From Odontocerum albicorne (lineage: Eukaryota; Arthropoda; Insecta; Trichoptera; Odontoceridae), in NCBI GenBank assembly GCA_949825065.1, contig OX463859.1:8837850-8901849 (forward strand): 64,000 bases of DNA, given 5' to 3'. A program made the position numbers and the translations under genes. Below are positions 11,036 through 22,890 of the stretch, piece by piece (position 1 is the stretch's first letter; every line of letters begins with the position of its first letter). Below the pieces are notes generated by a model. That model made no database searches, had not been told where the DNA came from, and saw nothing but the letters and a program-made list of their open reading frames with translations.

Positions 11036-11224
11036 TGGGCGACTCCCGTAGCCTAGTTGATAAGATATCTGTTTTCCAAACGGGGGGCTACAGGCTGGTT
11101 TCCATATTAAAAAAGTATTTCTGTCTAGTTTTCACTCAAGACTCAACATTTGTTGGAAGAGATTTCTACATAGCAATAAAACTAGGATCTATTGTATACA
11201 ATGAAAGTGTAATACAATACAATG
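11036..11224 (+). mobile_element. SINE1 copy
   Basis: Head: ggcgactcccgtagcctagt (A box region), then a diverged B box. Body: tctgtctagttttcactcaa. Tail: ggaagagatttctacatagc, then tgtatacaatgaaagtgtaa and tacaatacaa. It has head, body and tail in the usual order. Confidence 0.75.
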
Positions 11225-12067
11225 TGTTTTATTGAAATAGTGAGTATACAATTCTGAAGATCCTATTGAATGAAACATGTCAATGCGCAAAAAATAGCGG
11301 AAGAAAATTGTCTATTTCTTTTGTTCCTTTTTATTATAGCTTTCACCAAAAATATAGTAATCAATCAGTCAAGGTTTTTTTATATATACCTCCTCATTTT
11401 ATTACCTTCAACCTTTTATTTTTTAACAAAATTAAACAAACACAATATAAATGCATTAAAAATCCAGAGCAGCAAAAGCCAAAAAGCCAAATGTTTATAT
11501 TGCAAAATTTTTAAATATGTAATTTATTTATTAAAAATAAAAAGCATAAATATACTTAGCCTTCCAAAGCCACCTGTTGAGCACATATCCTCCATTTGTT
11601 AAAAAACAAAAACCATTTGCATACAAATTAAGTGCACATAAGTTTTCTCATTTAATAAAGCCATTATATTTGTGTTAGTTCTTTAATAAACATTTATTGG
11701 AGATCTCCAGTGAGCTTATATTGCCACTTTCGAGCTTTTAAATTAATTTTAGGAGTAAGCTTGAAAACTGAAAAAGATAAAATTATTACCAGCAATATTA
11801 ACAAAACACTTATCTTAAATAAATCGAGTTATTTTTTATGACAGAATTATTTGATATTTCAATGTGAAAAAAAAAACAATAACTCTAATTAAAGTGACGG
11901 GCCTGTTTTGCTTTACAAAAGCATCGTCAACATTCTAACAATAATTTTGCTAAGCGAAACAGATATGTCATTTCAATTTAAGTTATTGTGTAGATTTTAT
12001 ATAAACCAAATCATTATGTTAGAAAGTGGAGTTCTCTAATATAAATACCAAATCAATTAATAATTAT
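11225..12067. other. No recognisable feature
   Basis: AT-rich sequence with low-complexity ORFs (11266-11602) rich in Lys, Ile and Phe. Nothing supports coding. Confidence 0.5.
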
Positions 12068-12181
12068 TTTTATATATTTCTCGAATATCGTACCACATGT
12101 GGACGCTAAGTCATGTGGTACGATATTCGAGAAATATATAAAATATAACCGTATACATATAACCTATTATATGTATACGGT
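12068..12181. repeat. Two adjacent perfect hairpins
   Basis: The first palindrome has 32-bp arms (12068-12099 and 12112-12143) around a 12-base loop, tggacgctaagt. The second has 15-bp arms (12148-12162 and 12167-12181; accgtatacatataa) around a 4-base loop. Both pair perfectly. They may be a foldback MITE; neither is followed by a T run that would suggest a terminator. Confidence 0.85.
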
Positions 12182-12530
12182 CTTTTCTTAAAACTAAGAA
12201 ATTATAATTTAATATTTGACATACGAGTATTGACTTGAAATCGTATTGTAGAGCTTTCTCGCATTGGCAAGCCTGTGATGTTGAAAGGGCTTTCTGTATT
12301 TCTGGTCTTTGGAATGAAAAAGATACTCATGTGCATTGAAAGGTGTTTTTCGTTAAAAAAAATTATATCGTATATATTGTTTTGTTTACTTTTTAATAGT
12401 AAATAAAAAAACACGAAATTGCTATATTTTACATATTCCAAAACTCTACCAATGACGACCGAACTCGAAAACGTTTATTTTTATAAATTGATGAATGCTT
12501 AAAAAATAGCACCACTTAGTACAGATAACT

Positions 12531-13070
12531 CTACCCGACTTCACGCTGAACAGCGAGAAGAAACCCTACAACACCACATCCTCGCTTGGACCGTGAAGTT
12601 CTATAAAAGCCAACAAAATCACAGAAATCCCTTAGTCGCTGCCCTGGGGGCTTACGAGAGTAAATCCGACCTACCCTTCCGTTATAAGCACAAGATCCCG
12701 AAGCATTATCTGTTGCCTGACTAGTCCACCTACAGTATTAGCTGGGACGACCAAGGTCTGAGTGAATGTGATGGAATACAAGTAGCCTGAACGAGTGGAC
12801 TTGTTTTTGCTGAATAATTAGTGTAAGAATTGTTATCTAGTTATAAGTAGTATGTAGGTGTTAATTATTTTTAAGATCTCATATATTAAGATTGAATAAA
12901 TAAAATAAAATGATATGTAGGAAAATAAGTTTAAATAAGTTCATAAATTATAACATATTATATAATTAAGATTAGTTAAGTAATAAATTTGTATATAGGT
13001 ATAGCCTTGACAAATGTTTGTATAGTAATTTACTTGTTTAATAAAAATAAAATAAAAAAAAATAAAAAAA
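12531..13070 (+). pseudogene. Retroposed, 5'-truncated transcript with poly(A)-like tail
   Basis: A 540-bp insertion is flanked by a perfect 13-bp direct repeat, agtacagataact, at 12518-12530 and 13071-13083. It starts with a GC-richer part that is open for 63 codons (12533-12721, TAG at 12722-12724) and translates to segments such as HHILAWTVKFYKSQQNHRNP and ending IPKHYLLPD. The following 346 bp look like a 3' UTR, with AATAAA just before an A-rich end. This is the structure of a processed retrocopy made by LINE machinery from a spliced mRNA. I do not recognise the parent protein. There is no in-frame start in the retained part, and no matching intact gene in the window. It could instead be an unknown SINE-like element with a chance ORF. 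Confidence 0.7.
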
Positions 13071-13083
13071 AGTACAGATAACT

Positions 13084-14137
13084 TATTGGATATTTTTATT
13101 CGATATTACAAAAATAAAAAGAGGGTTTATTTGGTTGAATATTTTTTCATCTAATATCCTATATTGAGACAATTATTACATTTCGTAAGTAATAACACCA
13201 CTTCGTAAGTAATAACTCGAAAACGTTTATTTTTATAAATTGATGAATACTTAAAAAATAACACCACTTAATACAGATAACTTATCGGATATTTTTATTT
13301 GATATTACAAAAATCAAAAGAGGGTTCATTTGGTTGAATATTTTTTCATCTATATCCTATATTGAGACAATTATTACATTTCGTAAGTAATAACACCACT
13401 TTATATTTGAATATTGTTTTCATCTATATTGAGACAATTATTGCATTTCGTAAGTAATATCACCACTTTATATTTGAATATTGTTTTCATCTATATTGAG
13501 ACAATTATTGCATTTCGTAATTAATATCACCACTTTATATTTGAATATTGTTTTCATCTATATTGAGACAATTATTGCATTTCGTAAGTAATATCACCAC
13601 TTTATATTTGAATATTGTTTTCATCTATATTGAGACAATTATTGCATTTCGTAAGTAATAACACCACTTTATATTTGAATATTGTTTTCATCTATATTGA
13701 GACAATTATTGCATTTCGTAAGTAATATCACCACTTTATATTTGAATATTGTTTTCATCTATATTGAGACAATTATTGCATTTCGTAAGTAATATCACCA
13801 CTTTATATTTGAATATTGTTTTCATCTATATTGAGACAATTATTGCATTTCGTAAGTAATATTACCACTTTATATTTGAATATTGTTTTCATCTATATTG
13901 AGACAATTATTGCATTTCGTAAGTAATATCACCACTTTATATTTGAATATTGTTTTCATCTATATTGAGACAATTATTGCATTTCGTAAGTAATATCACC
14001 ACTTTATATTTGAATATTGTTTTCATCTATATTGAGACAATTATTGCATTTCGTAAGTAATATTACCACTTTATATTTGAATATTGTTTTCATCTATATT
14101 GAGACAATTATTACATTTCGTAAGTAATATAGGGAAA
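13084..14137. repeat. 67-bp minisatellite, eleven units, with longer founder units
   Basis: From 13401 eleven units of 67 bp follow each other (starts 13401, 13468, 13535 ... 14071), each containing atattgttttcatctatatt, gagacaattattgcatttcg and taagtaatatcaccac. Units differ by one or two bases. The preceding 13084-13400, and 12455-12530 across the retrocopy, are longer and older versions that share cattattacatttcgtaagt and gataacttatcggat. The retrocopy inserted into one of these founder units. Confidence 0.9.
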
Positions 14138-14817
14138 ATTTACACGAGAAAGAAAAAAACTTAATTTATTAAAAAAAAAGCAAACGTGGGATTTTAAATA
14201 TGTTGGCTTTATATATAATAGTATGATTTCAAAATAAAGTGTTGTTTTGAAGTAAAAAGTATTTTCTTTTTTCGTGGATAATTAAATTGATGAAAAAAAT
14301 ACGAAGGAAGCAAACCACTACAGTATAATCTTATTTAATGTACTACATGTGAATTGTCCAGATTGAATACACAGCCCAAACCATACGTAGAGTTTCAAAA
14401 GATTGATAAAAATCAACTTACATATACAAGGAATAATTTTTAAAGAAAAAAGTAAACTAACGAAATAAAATTGCTGTTCATGTAAAATGTCTGACCACTA
14501 AGAAAGGTTCTTTCTAAAAATATATTTCGAAAAATTTAATATGATAGTATCCGATGCCCTGTTTTATAGGGATAACCCGCAAAACAAACTTAGAGTACTT
14601 GGAGAAAAAATGTTCTGTTTATTTCCAGTCGAAATAAATCTATATGAGAATTTATGTGTCTGAAAAAAAAATTATGAACATAAAACTATATTATGAATAT
14701 GACCTCATATCATGAACATAAAACCAAACCAAACTGATACTTTTAAATTAAATCTTTCTAAAAGGCAAGTTTCCGTATAAAACAATATTTTTTCCCCTTC
14801 ATACCATGTTTTTCAAT
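14138..14817. other. No recognisable feature
   Basis: AT-rich intronic sequence without a visible gene or repeat. Confidence 0.5.
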
Positions 14818-14915
14818 AATAGTGGGTTCGAATCCCGAGTTGCTAGAGCTCCTTGAAGAGAGTCTGCTCATTGAATGGCACTATACAAATCGTCTCTTTA
14901 CTATTTTTATCCAAA
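14818..14915 (+). mobile_element. LINE-B 3' tail fragment
   Basis: It reads gtgggttcgaatcccgagtt, then gagagtctgctcattgaatg and gcactatacaaatcgtctct, ending in a T/A-rich run. The same motif ends LINE-B copies at 36690, 51930 and 54780. Confidence 0.65.
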
Positions 14916-15119
14916 TATTTTAAAGTTCAATTTTTACCAGAAGTGCATGAGTCAGTACGAATCAAATTTGGCTAACTTCTTTTAATATCAAACATAGATC
15001 ATTTCTTTGTTTTCATGACATCTGCTAACACGAAATTTTCAATCAATTACATAATTTTTTCCAAAAATTTCAGGATAGAAATCAGCAAAAACAGTATAAA
15101 ATCTACTTGTCATTGCTAA

Positions 15120-15440
15120 GATGAACAAGTGGAAAGGGAATCTAGCCCAATGAGGTGAATTTTGCTTGTAGAGACATTATCTCCTCTTAACTACACTGTA
15201 GAAGCTGGAAATTTCTTAACAGGCTTCAAACAGGAATTGAGAGAACCAAGGACATTATGTCAATGGAGAATATTAGACGATGGGTCAACTCTCTGTATTT
15301 GCGGTGAGTAGCATTCCATGCTACACTTGCTACAGTGTCCGAGAAGCCCGGTAACTTACACCGAAGACGACTAGATTGGTGGAACGCTCGGTGCTGTCCA
15401 GGTGACTAAATTCTGGGTGGAAATAATTTAATGCATTTGA
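15120..15440 (+). mobile_element. Non-LTR reverse transcriptase C-terminal fragment
   Basis: Translation gives GIERTKDIMSMENIRRW, then CICGE, a stop codon, then HSMLHLLQCPRSP. The C-x-C-G...HLLxCP pattern is the zinc-binding C-terminus found in many insect non-LTR retrotransposons (I/Jockey/R1-like). An in-frame TAG replaces what should be a Gln codon. It is a dead fragment of a family not otherwise seen here. Confidence 0.65.
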
Positions 15441-16065
15441 CACGACAATGAAGTAGAAATAACAATAATAATTGCAAGATTTTAACTCTTAGATATTATC
15501 TATAAAATCAAAAAGAAGGGGGCAATAATTAATTGATCAAATTTATGAAAAATAATACGAGAAGACTGAGCTTAAAAATATTTACAATAATAATAACTTC
15601 CGGGATGCAGAGATAATAAACATCTTTGTTTTTCGAGTTTGTATGAATGATGACATTTGGCAAACGATTATATTTAAAGAAAAAATAACAATAACTGATT
15701 GACACTTGACAAGAACAGATCAGATTTCAGGTCAATCAGAAGACATGTGAGTGAATGACTTATGCGAATGTTGAGCGTGTAATGAGGAGTTGTTTGACAT
15801 GATGTTGACGTGATTATTGGCATAACAAAGCGGTTTGGATCGAGCATGTTAGAACGTGGTATTCGTATGTATGTAAGTATGTAGGGTGTGAGTATTTTAG
15901 CTGATTGGTAAAAGTATTTAAGACAAATGTATGAAATTTTTGATTAAGGAATAATATCAATGCGATACTGGCATTGCCTAGAGAATTTGTCATCTATATT
16001 CACAAAAATGTTGGTTCATGTATTTGTTACGAACTTGTACTGTTCAGAACACGTTTTTATTTAAC
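15441..16065. other. No recognisable feature
   Basis: Intronic sequence without a gene or known repeat that I can see. Confidence 0.45.
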
Positions 16066-16230
16066 TGTTGTATACAGTACAACTTGATGGGATTATTGTC
16101 ACGTTTCAATCTCTTCCACCCAATTAGAAATATGTTAAAGAGTCCTTAAGTCAAAATCAGACTGTTTTTTTTTTAATCTGGGTTGGGGATCAAGCGTCTT
16201 ACCAACTTGGCCAACGAGGTCGCCATGACA
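16066..16230 (-). mobile_element. SINE1 copy
   Basis: Reverse tail: tgtatacagtacaacttgat, then caatctcttccacccaatta. Reverse body: gtccttaagtcaaaatcaga. Reverse head: gcgtcttaccaacttggcca ending acgaggtcgcc. The B box part of the head is lost. Confidence 0.75.
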
Positions 16231-16721
16231 AGGATACCGTACAAATGAAAAAAAACTCCTGACATTTAACATAACTGAAATGATTATTTAATTTTACGTC
16301 TTAGTAGTAATGGACCGTAGCTTGTTTTGAAACAAAAGTAAGTTAAAATTGTTACCAGTTTAACAACTGGAGTTAACATTTAACTTTTAAATGAGGGTAC
16401 CGAGCACCACAAAACTTGGTGCAGTGATATCAGTGTGGATTGTCACCCCTTTCATCTCTTTACGGTAGAGGAGTTTCAACAAATGTGAAGTTTCATTAAA
16501 CTCAGGCCATCATCCTGAAAGTTTCTTTCAGCGAAATACACCAATGCCTCTTTTAAACACACTGGAACCATATTTAACGCAATCAAATTAAAAAAACCTT
16601 TTTGCTTAAAATATTTGATCAACAGAATATGTTAAAAATTATGATTGAGTGATTGTATTTTTGTATTATTGAGCAAACACGAATTTATTGCTAAATATTC
16701 TAAACTTCAAACTGCTTTACA

Positions 16722-16800
16722 CTTTCTTTGGATACAGTACAACCTAGTGGGTTTGGCATGTAGCAATCTCTTCTTACCAGCCTTTAAGTCGGAGGTTGTC
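16722..16800 (-). mobile_element. SINE1 tail fragment
   Basis: It reads ggatacagtacaacctagtg, then ggcatgtagcaatctcttct, the SINE1 tail in reverse. Head and body are absent. Confidence 0.55.
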
Positions 16801-17254
16801 GTTCATCACGTAACAATTATTGTCACCACATCATGCCCCTGTTGTCTGCCTAATAAGGCAGACAACAGATTTGCACTTCAATCTATTCTGCCCCACATTT
16901 TTTGTCTCTGTCATACCCATATCTAGCTTGTCATGCATACTTTCCTAGTATAAAGGCTATTCCCTATTCCTTTTTTCATCATTTTTATTAATGTCATGTC
17001 ACATTTCTATGACTTCTTAAATTTTTCGTACATTATATATTCATATATAAACATATATAAAATACTTATGTACATTTTTTATAATTTATTTTTGACACAT
17101 GGCGGAATCTCATCTTAATTTCACAAACCGAACTCATCTGAAAATGAAACAATGAAATAGAAATATCACTTATTTACTTACTTTATAATATATTTATATT
17201 ATTACATACCATATAATGAAAATCTACGAGTTTGTATTTATGAGAAAGAGAAGA

Positions 17255-17735
17255 TTTTACTTTGATGTATGGGAGAGAAACATGGACTAGGAAAATGACT
17301 GAGAGGGGGCGAATAAATGCTGTAGAGATACACGCATTGAGAAGAATAGATGTCGTGACAATGTATGATAGAATACGGAATGAAGTGATAAGGGATAAAT
17401 GTGAACTTAAGGCTCAAGTGTTTAGTACGATGAAGAAGAGTACGTCGAGATGGTGGGGCCATGTACAACGAATAGATAAAGAAAACTAACAAAACAGATA
17501 TACAGTGTAAATGTAAGTAGAAAGCGTATGCGAGGAAGGCCAAAGAAAGCATGGTTAGATCAAGTGAATGATATTCTGAAAGAAGGAAAAGTAGAAAGTC
17601 AGATAGAGGATGTATGAAAAGGTGTATTGATGTGAAATGTGACTATGGATGTGTGACGAGTTAGGAAAGTATAGCGCTCTGTCTTCTCTGCCTACTCTTA
17701 CAGTAAAATGGTGTGATAGTATGTAAAAGATTTTG
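17255..17735 (+). mobile_element. RTE-1 C-terminal coding region and tail
   Basis: Translation reads YGRETWTRKMTERGRINAVE, then RNEVIRDKCELKAQVFST and MKKSTSRWWGHVQRIDK. These match the standard RTE reverse transcriptase C-terminus (Y-G-xETWT, RNExIR, RWxGHVxR). A later frame reads RMRGRPKKAWLDQVNDILK. The tail follows to about 17735. Frameshifts and stops break it. It is the longest RTE-1 copy here. Confidence 0.85.
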
Positions 17736-18257
17736 ATATATGAAACTTTTTTTTGGAAGTGTGTCTACCGTAAAATTAGGTTTTACTGTATCACGGGGTG
17801 AGGACTTGGGTCTTTCAAATTGAGATAACCTAAATCAAAGATGAAAATTTTCATAATATAACTTGTTGAAGAAAACTTTTGCAATTTCGCTATCTTATTT
17901 TCAAGCATAATCGTCGATTGGGGCTCATCAAATCGCCCCGTTTTTATTATAACTTGAGGAAATTATGTAAATTTCGTAATTGTCTACTTTTTGTGAATTG
18001 TTGTATGTAATTTCAGATGAATTCAGGAGAACTGGTCCGATTTCGTAGATAACTCTCATGAATTGATTTTAGAACGTTTTTCTACTGTTTTAACATTTAA
18101 GAAGTCTATTTTAATTCCGTCACAAAATCTATCTAGCCTACTCATTACTCATTATGTTCTTTGCAAGACGCTAATCTGTCAAGCCGGGGGATCTGGACTC
18201 GATTTTTTATGGTACCCGATTTTTTTAAACGGTTATAACTTGCAATTTATTTAAGGC

Positions 18258-18830
18258 CTATTTAACAAATTTATTTATTTATTTAACACTTTTGTTGCAA
18301 ATACAATCTGGCGAGCTTATTCCTAGGTGGCAATCTCTTCCAACCAACTAGACAAAAGTGAAGTAAAGCTAGTTTAATATTGATTTGTACCTGATTCCCG
18401 AGTCTAACTGCATGGACAGTAAAGGACGACGAAAAAAAAAAGAACGGTGAATTGGAAAGGCCAATAAACAATCTCTGTTTGAGCGTAGCGCTACTCCGTG
18501 TTCGAAAAGACGCTGATTTTTTTCGGCGAGATAAGAGTGGGTGGCGGGACAGTTAAGGATATTATAGAATAGACAGTATGTGAATTTGGTGTCTATTTTT
18601 AGCATTCAACCAGTTCAATGCCTTCTGGCATGAAGTTATGTGACCGTACTTTCATAGGTTGAAAATAAATCTTAGACAAACATTTTGAAGACGCTGTAAT
18701 TTGTCCAGCTGTTACGTCCGCATAGTCCAGAATCGGAAAGAGCAGATATTGCATGAGTAAAATTTTGGTTTTAGCAGGCAGGAATCTTTGCAACATTTTA
18801 ACACTTGCCACCCTATGATGGATAGTGAGT
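18258..18830 (-). mobile_element. LINE-A copy, 5'-truncated
   Basis: The plus strand starts with tttatttatttatttaacac, the reverse of the LINE-A 3' end, then caatctggcgagcttattcc. Minus-strand translation gives FTVHAVRLGNQVQINIKLA, LKIDTKFTYCLFYNILNCPA and ILLMQYLLFPILDYADVTA, the same RT C-terminus as the copy at 7316. It has more deletions than that copy. Confidence 0.75.
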
Positions 18831-19477
18831 GACCAAGACTTACATAATAAAATAATTTTATAGCTAATTACAAAAAATTATTTTATTTTAATTTAAAACA
18901 TGCATTTTTCACTGGATGCTGAGCGTCCAGCACAGTGGTTTCGCGGAATTGTTTAGCACAGTAAGGCAAGTGTTAAGGGAATGAAAGCTGAAGAAGATCC
19001 TTCGGCTAACCTCATTTATTTGAGAGGCTGGAAAACTCTCTCATGGCGAGATCCGAGATTTTTTTTCCAACTAGTGAGAACTTTCTGGTTGTCTGGAAAA
19101 TATTGTCTCATGAGAGTTAACCCACTGGGTTTTACTGTATGCAACGATACTGTAACACGTTATATCAGCGTTTCTCAAATTGAGTATCATAGAAAACAAA
19201 TAAAATGGAAAAAAAATACTCACATTTAAGAATAAGAATAGTGTAGGACCATTTATATTTAGCAGAAAGACAATATTTGGGTCAGGTCGCTTTTAAAGAA
19301 CAATTTGCGTACTAAACTACTTTTGCAATTGCAATCCGAATTTGAACATGAATTCAACTGTATAGTATGTTACTATTCCCAGCTACCTAAATACCAGAAA
19401 ACCGCCATGATTGGTTACGCTTAGAATTTGTATTTGTATTTAGTGCGCTAAAAATATTTAAGGGGTTATGTTATTTT

Positions 19478-19670
19478 TATTTAACACTTCATTATAAACA
19501 AATCTGGCGAGCTTATTACTAGGTGGCAATCTCTTCCAACCAACCCAACAAATGTAAATAAAGGAAGTAATATGTTCGTAAACAATATTCAAATAATTAT
19601 TCACCATTACAAAATTCAAGAACAATATAAAAATTAAAAATAAAAGTAAGGTATCATCAATCAAAAGAAA
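19478..19670 (-). mobile_element. LINE-A 3' tail copy
   Basis: It contains tttaacacttcattataaac, aatctggcgagcttattact and ggcaatctcttccaaccaac, then the diverged 3' untranslated part ending atcatcaatcaaaagaaaag. No RT coding remains. Confidence 0.7.
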
Positions 19671-19690
19671 AGAAACTTAACTATGCGTAG

Positions 19691-19789
19691 TTTTTAATAA
19701 TAATAATAAAAGGACAATTTATGTAGCACCATTTACATAGTAGACTCTCCTCAAGGGTGCTCCAACTCAGGATTCGAACCCACTATCTA
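19691..19789 (-). mobile_element. LINE-B 3' tail fragment
   Basis: The plus strand reads taataataataataaaagga, gtagactctcctcaagggtg, and aggattcgaacccactat. This is the LINE-B tail in reverse with its ATT-repeat end. It sits between two LINE-A copies. Confidence 0.7.
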
Positions 19790-20430
19790 TTTGTTCATTT
19801 AACACTTTTATTGCAAATACAATCTGGCGGGTTTATTGCCAGGTGGCAATCTCTTTCGACCAACTAGACAAAAACAAGTTACATGGTCGCAAAAAATTTC
19901 AAATGACTATCCATCCCCACGAAATCCATGAACACATACGCAAGTTTGTATACGCCCACAAAGACGGACAATCACCTAAACATTCCTTTTCACATAAAGT
20001 GAGATATCATCAATCAAAGGTAAAGGAAGGGATGGTGGAGAGGAAAGGATAAAAATCTGGAATAAAACACGTTATATTGCTGACTTGATATTAAGAGTTT
20101 TTTCATTCGTTTCTTAAACCACGCCAATGACGGAGCGAGTCTAACATTGGTTTGTAACAGGTACCAGAGTCTCACTGCATGAACAGTAAAAGACAACGTA
20201 AAAAAATAAAAGCGGTGAACTGGAAATACCAATAAACAGTCTTTGTGTGAGCGTAGCGGAAGTCTATGATCGGAAAGACGCTGAATATTTTCGGTAAAAT
20301 AAGAGGGGGCGTTGGGACAGTTAAGGATATTATACAATAGATACAATATATTTGAATCTTGCTTCTATTTCTCACGTTTAACAAACAAGTTCAGCTCCTT
20401 CTGGTAGAAGTAATTTAATCGTACTTTCTC
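19790..20430 (-). mobile_element. LINE-A copy, 5'-truncated
   Basis: The reverse tail starts near 19795 (tttaacacttttattgcaaa, tacaatctggcgggtttatt). Minus-strand translation gives FTVHAVRLWYLLQTNVRLAP and SLAWFKKRMKKLLISSQ, then LYNILNCPNAPSYFTENIQR. The frames are broken. It is the same family as 7316-8225. Confidence 0.75.
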
Positions 20431-20680
20431 AGTTATGTTGTACGGAATATACGAGTGAAAGGGTTCGGTGATTATATTTAATTGGGAAATGGTGCATTAG
20501 ACAAACGTATATGACTGGGGTGGATATTAAGGATGTACCATAATGAGGGGTAGCTTGGACATGGGGCTGATAATTTATTGATTTGGCTATAGTTGTGTGT
20601 ATGAGAACATGGGATGCGTTAGTGTACATATGTATTAAAAATATAAATCTTTCGCCTTAGTTATTTAAAATTAGGTAGTA

Positions 20681-21579
20681 CAGGCGGCTCTCGAGTTTCG
20701 CACATAATTAGTTCCTGAAAATGTGTACGAATATTGAATGTTCGAAAGTAGAGGGATCTAAAAAAACATAAAAAAATGTATTTTAAAATATTTATTTCTC
20801 ATTATACATAATTAAGTTAACGAGGCGTGGTTAAGAGCTTTCAGGTGTTTTCTTTATAAATTTGTCAAGAGTTAGTTGAATACCACCCTTTTTTTCTGTT
20901 ATTGATAAAGACTTCTATAACATGCTGTGTCTTTCTCAACCACCTTACGTACTTGAGACATACGAGTACGTTCTCCATTGGGATGATATTTTTCCATGAT
21001 AGTCAAAAATTTGTCAAGATGCATGAAGGCTTCATTCATATTTTTGATTGTCAAAATTTTAACGATTTTATTAGCTTCTTCTTTCTCACTTTCATTGTGT
21101 ATTTCATTTAACTCTTGTTGTTCAATTAAGTATTCATTTGACAGAGGTACTGAGTGAGATTCAATCAACTCATTAACATCTTCGTTTGTTGACGTCCAAG
21201 TTTAGTTCATTCATTAGGCTAACTATTTCATCTGTGATAGTATCCGGAGTTTCTTCAGAATTTATAAAATCACTCATCATTTGTGAGCATAATTGTTATC
21301 AGGGACCTTTCATTGTTGACTCTTTTATTTCAGCCCACGAGTCTCCCATATTGTCTCCAATATTGCTCGGAACACTAGTGACGTCACAACGATTCCGAGA
21401 AGTCCGCTACAAGGTGGCAATGTGTGAGAGCGCAAGATACTGCGCTCCGTAAGAGTGACTGCATGGAAACGAACAATTTTTGCATTATCGACAAAAATCT
21501 TTAAAAAATTGAATTTTATAAAATGTGCGAAATAGCGAATTGCGCGAAAGTAGAATGTGCGCAAGTCGAGGGTCGCCTG
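20681..21579 (-). mobile_element. Tigger/pogo-like transposon with transposase remnant
   Basis: The ends are caggcggctctcgagtttcg and, in reverse complement, caggcgaccctcgacttgcg, both flanked by TA (20679-20680 and 21580-21581). Minus-strand translation 20899-21168 includes EEANKIVKILTIKNMNEAFM, HLDKFLTIMEKYHPNGERT and VRKVVEKDTACYRSLYQ, the C-terminal end of a Tigger-type transposase. A downstream frame continues with LTLDKF-like residues. The DNA-binding and DDE parts are gone, so this is an internally deleted copy. Confidence 0.8.
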
Positions 21580-21639
21580 TATTCAAAACCCGTGCGAAGT
21601 AGACCGTGAGTTCCATTCATAGGTTTGGTTACTAGGGCC

Positions 21640-22140
21640 AAAGACAACGTAGTCTCCAGGACACACTCTCCAATATATCCCCATAATTAATTCAGATATA
21701 TTGAATGGTTACCATCCAAACGAATAAAATTGATTGTTAATTCAGTACTGCGAATAAGTAAATAAAAATTGAAGAATAATGGTCCAAGGACAGATCCCTG
21801 CGATACACTATTTTTCTTAAAGGAAAAGTGAATATGCCTCTTTTTAAAAATAACCAATTCGTTTTTGTAGTCCCTTATCTCCCTCCATGACACAAATATA
21901 CTAGAATTATGCTGGTCACATGAATATCACATGAGTTTATAATGTTATTCAGAGGTATAATATATGATAAGTATTTTGGACGAGTCTGTACTTTTATATG
22001 GAAAAGGTTATCCTTGATGGTATCATGCTTCCTGCGATTCCTTATCTGGGATGAGAATCTCATATTATTTACGATAATTTCACTGTAGAGGGAAAAATGC
22101 AATTTTGGCGAACATTCGAAACCCCTTATTTTTTGCAATG
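21640..22140 (-). mobile_element. Non-LTR reverse transcriptase core fragment
   Basis: Minus-strand translation contains KNSVSQGSVLGPLFFNFYLL, the QGSVLGPLLF motif of the RT palm domain in non-LTR retrotransposons. The downstream catalytic region is too diverged to identify. The neighbouring 22219-22572 minus-strand ORF is unassigned and may belong to the same element. Confidence 0.65.
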
Positions 22141-22890
22141 TTGTGATACACGAAAATGCTTCTTTGCAAGAGAGTGTCTCAGCATTTATATCGTAAAGAA
22201 CTTTTTATGTCTTCTTGTTTATCTAATATAAATATTTATTTTAAAGTGGCAACTTTGATGGTAAGACCCTTGACTTCTGCGAGGGGGTTTCGGGTTTAAT
22301 TGCCGATTGTTTGAATATAATATGTAAAAAAGGCTACGTGTCGGGAACACAAGAATTCTTCTGGTAACAATGATCAAACGCTTTTGACGTTTGTTAATAT
22401 TTATTGTCTCTTGATGTGCGGGGTAGTATTCCAAACACATGCGATGACGAACTGCAAGTTTCGTGCTTAAACCCGAAGGATCAATTAAATGGGACTGAAT
22501 ACGATGTTGTTTCCTCGAAACGATCTTCAATATGTAAAATTTAAGAATTTCGACTGGTTGAAGGGTTGTCATAGGAATGAATAAGTTTATAAAGATTTAA
22601 TAAAATCTTGAATACCGCGTATATGGTCTAGTTAATAGTGGCTGTCTTACGCCTAAAAATCTTTTAAAATATTCAATAAATAGTTTACCACGATTCAAAT
22701 TATCAGTTACAAATCGATAAAATTAATATGCCTATTTTTTTATGTAAATGTATCAGCCTATTTAATTTTATTATGTTCTCAATAAGATACAGGCCAAATC
22801 CTAGTTTACTGGAATCACAAAAAAATACTATTGCGTACAATTATTCTACCTGAGTTCACAACAAATTACTCTTGAGTACATTTTTTATAT

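Noticed and set aside
11266..11602. Two overlapping plus-strand ORFs
   Set aside because: They are AT-driven, rich in Lys, Ile and Phe, with no motif or start context.
17238..17552. 104-codon minus-strand ORF
   Set aside because: It is antisense to the RTE-1 reverse transcriptase remnant.
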